A stretch of DNA of 8,245 nucleotides from the NCBI GenBank assembly GCA_937982605.1, contig CALJLC010000102.1, positions 1 through 8,245 on the forward strand, given 5' to 3'. Origin of the DNA: an uncultured Gemmatimonadales bacterium (GTDB lineage: Bacteria > Gemmatimonadota > Gemmatimonadetes > Longimicrobiales > Gaopeijiaceae). Position 1 is the first letter of the stretch. Each line of letters opens with the position of its first letter. Below are positions 6,951-8,245 of this stretch, in pieces. A program made the position numbers and the translations under genes. Below the pieces are notes generated by a model. It was not told where the DNA came from and searched no databases. It saw nothing but the letters and a program-made list of their open reading frames with translations.

Positions 6951-8026
6951 CGTCCCCCCTGCTCCCCCACGATGTTGATCCGGTCGCCGTCCGCGACCGA
7001 CCTGTTACCCACGACGATCAGGCGCTCACCCGGCTCGACGCCTTCCTCGATCACGACGAGGTTGCGGCGGCTCGCGCCCAGCACGACGTCCCGTGCTTCG
7101 GCGGTCGGGCGGCCGTCCCGCTCGACCGCCACGAACGCGACGTAGCCGTCCTCCACCCGGACCAGCGCGTCCTGCGGCACCACCACCGCGTCCGCGACCC
7201 GCTGCCGGGCCACCGCCATGTTCGCGACCATCTGCGGCTTGATGCGGCCGCCCCGGTTCGAGATCTGGACCTCGATCGGGAACGTCCGACTCTGCTGGTT
7301 GATCGTCGAGCCGACGTAGCGGATCGGCGCCGTGAACACCTCGCCGCCGAGCGCCGAGAAGGTCATCTGAGCCTGCGCGCCGACCGCCAGGTCGGGTGCG
7401 TACCGCTCCGGCACGCCGGCGAAGACCTTGATCGGGTCCAGGTCGACGAGCCGACCGATCGAGACACCCTGCCCGACGGTCGTCCCGACGTCGACGTGCC
7501 GCTCGTCCAGGACGCCGCCGAAGGGGGCGCGGACGACCGTCCGAGCCAGGCGCTCCTCGAGGAGCTGCAGCGCGGCGGCTGCCTGCTCGGCGGCGAACTT
7601 CGCCTCGAGATAGGCGATCTCCGATCCGACGCGGTCCTCTTCCCAGAGGCGCTTGCGACGCTCCCACGTCTGCGCGGCCAGATCGTTGGCGGCGCGGGCC
7701 TGCGCCACCTGCGCCTGCAGCACGCTGTCGTCGATCTTGGCGATCGGTGCGCCCTGCGCCACCCGATCACCCCGGTCGACGTAGAGCTCCACGATGCGGC
7801 CGCTCTCCTCCGCCTCGAGCACCACGGCCCGATTGGCCGTGGCCACGGACGTGAGCCGGATCTCCTCGACGAAGTCCTCGGCCGTGACCGTGGCGACCTC
7901 GACGTTGATCACGCGGACGAAGGCGTCGCTCGCCTCCGCGTCCTCGGTCCCGTCGGCCTGCGCCGAGCCGCACGCGGCCACCGCGACGAGCGCGCCGATC
8001 CCGAGCAATCTCCGATATGCCTTCAT
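6947..8026 (-). CDS. RND efflux periplasmic adaptor (membrane fusion) lipoprotein
   Basis: A 359-residue periplasmic adaptor linking an RND pump to a TolC channel. Residues 1-19 are a lipoprotein signal peptide: MKAYRR, a hydrophobic stretch, then the lipobox VAAC with Cys19 as the predicted lipidated residue. The two halves of the lipoyl (biotinyl-like) domain are at about 66-97 (ESGRIVELYVDRGDRVAQG) and 163-195 (VVRAPFGGVLDERHVDVGTT), with the alpha-helical hairpin at about 100-162 between them. A beta-barrel follows at about 198-270 and a membrane-proximal domain at about 274-356 (VVVPQDALVRVEDGYVAFV). The length is normal for the family. The chosen start has GAGG six bases upstream. An ATG at 8083, with a stronger GGAGG and overlap with the channel stop, would add 19 polar residues (20 from the adjacent GTG) before the signal peptide, which fits secretion less well. 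The stop shares ATGA with the RND start, indicating translational coupling. Confidence 0.93.
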   Translation of the reverse strand: MKAYRRLLGIGALVAVAACGSAQADGTEDAEASDAFVRVINVEVATVTAEDFVEEIRLTSVATANRAVVLEAEESGRIVELYVDRGDRVAQGAPIAKIDDSVLQAQVAQARAANDLAAQTWERRKRLWEEDRVGSEIAYLEAKFAAEQAAAALQLLEERLARTVVRAPFGGVLDERHVDVGTTVGQGVSIGRLVDLDPIKVFAGVPERYAPDLAVGAQAQMTFSALGGEVFTAPIRYVGSTINQQSRTFPIEVQISNRGGRIKPQMVANMAVARQRVADAVVVPQDALVRVEDGYVAFVAVERDGRPTAEARDVVLGASRRNLVVIEEGVEPGERLIVVGNRSVADGDRINIVGEQGGR

Positions 8027-8032
8027 GGTCTG

Positions 8033-8036
8033 CCTC
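8033..8036 (-). promoter_or_regulatory. Shine-Dalgarno (GAGG) before the preferred adaptor start
   Basis: The minus strand reads GAGG six bases before the ATG at 8024-8026. This ATG opens a compact lipoprotein signal peptide, so this site supports the downstream start of the adaptor. Confidence 0.5.
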
Positions 8037-8082
8037 GTCTCCCCGTGCATCCCGCTGTCCGTACCGTTGTCGTCGATCCTCA

Positions 8083-8245
8083 TCACCCCGCCTCCCCCGT
8101 TCCGATCTCGACGTCGACGAGCGGGACCTGCCCCGTCGCCTCGTCGAACTGAGCACGCGCCACCAGGTAGTCGAAGACGGCCTGCGCGTAGTTGAACTCG
8201 CTCTGCCGGAGCGCGACCTCGGCGTCCGTCAGCTCGAGCTGGCTC
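8083..8245 (-). CDS. TolC-family outer-membrane efflux channel, C-terminal end (partial)
   Basis: Only the last 53 residues are in the window; the gene continues beyond the right edge and ends in TGA at 8083-8085. The readable peptide contains SQLELTDAEVALRQSEFNYA followed by QAVFDYLVARAQFDEATG, which is the usual ending of TolC-type channels: a final long helix in which evenly spaced small and aromatic residues (N-Y-A, A-V-F-D-Y-L-V-A-R-A-Q-F) precede a short conserved A-x-G-x-x-P end. Proteins of this family form trimeric outer-membrane beta-barrels with a periplasmic alpha-helical tunnel. The gene directly precedes the adaptor and RND pump genes, with its stop overlapping an ATG of the next frame by one base, so it is the first visible gene of the efflux operon and presumably supplies the exit duct. 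The family call is firm from the sequence pattern and context; the substrate cannot be told. Confidence 0.85.
   Translation of the reverse strand, partial: SQLELTDAEVALRQSEFNYAQAVFDYLVARAQFDEATGQVPLVDVEIGTGEAG
8091..8095 (-). promoter_or_regulatory. Strong Shine-Dalgarno (GGAGG) before the upstream adaptor start
   Basis: The minus strand reads GGAGG seven bases before the ATG at 8081-8083, which shares one base with the channel stop codon. It lies inside the end of the channel gene and would allow coupled translation of the adaptor. It competes as a start signal with the GAGG at 8033-8036, which sits before the start that fits the signal peptide. Confidence 0.45.

Noticed and set aside
3294..7145. 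Very long plus-strand open reading frame (1283 codons) opposite the RND permease
   Set aside because: It is antisense to two secure genes; its translation is a His/Arg/Asp/Glu-rich low-complexity string with no domain. High GC content and codon bias of the real genes remove stops from this antisense frame.
1..8245. Search for CRISPR arrays, tRNA or rRNA genes, insertion sequences, phage or defence genes
   Set aside because: No spaced direct repeats, cloverleaf or rRNA-like stretches, transposase motifs or terminal inverted repeats were seen; the window is almost fully occupied by efflux, permease and two small unknown genes.

Overview
This is a high-GC, densely coding bacterial chromosome segment in which every gene I can support lies on the minus strand, so the gene order reads from the right edge to the left. 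The mix of genes (a TolC / lipoprotein adaptor / RND pump set next to a duplicated FtsX-MacB orphan permease of the ADOP type, with GC-rich third codon positions) is most typical of Gemmatimonadota or Acidobacteriota. That assignment is an inference: there is no rRNA or other marker gene in the window.

Right part (8245 to 3375): a tripartite efflux operon in the order outer-membrane TolC-family channel (only its last 53 residues are present), periplasmic lipoprotein adaptor, and inner-membrane RND permease of about 1190 residues. The genes are tightly packed. The channel stop overlaps an adaptor ATG by one base, although a later ATG that starts a lipoprotein signal peptide is preferred. The adaptor stop and permease start share ATGA. 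The three products would form one envelope-spanning, proton-driven export machine. The permease carries unusual elaborations: an extra hydrophobic hairpin in its central linker, a glycine-rich stretch where AcrB has its switch loop, Asn at two proton-relay positions and a long Pro-rich tail.

Middle (3374 to 866): after a 79-base gap holding an 11-bp GC-rich inverted repeat comes a complete 809-residue ADOP-type permease with two MacB-PCD/FtsX halves. No ATPase gene is present in the window.

Left part (865 to 1): after a 100-base gap comes a 115-residue protein whose C-terminal half resembles sigma-70 region 2 but stops before the promoter-recognition helix. Exactly where it stops, the -1 frame becomes a plausible multi-spanning membrane protein that runs off the left edge and has no good start codon at its apparent beginning. 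Either these are two overlapping genes or one gene split by a frame change. This junction is the least explained part of the window. No tRNA, rRNA, CRISPR array, insertion sequence or attachment site was seen.
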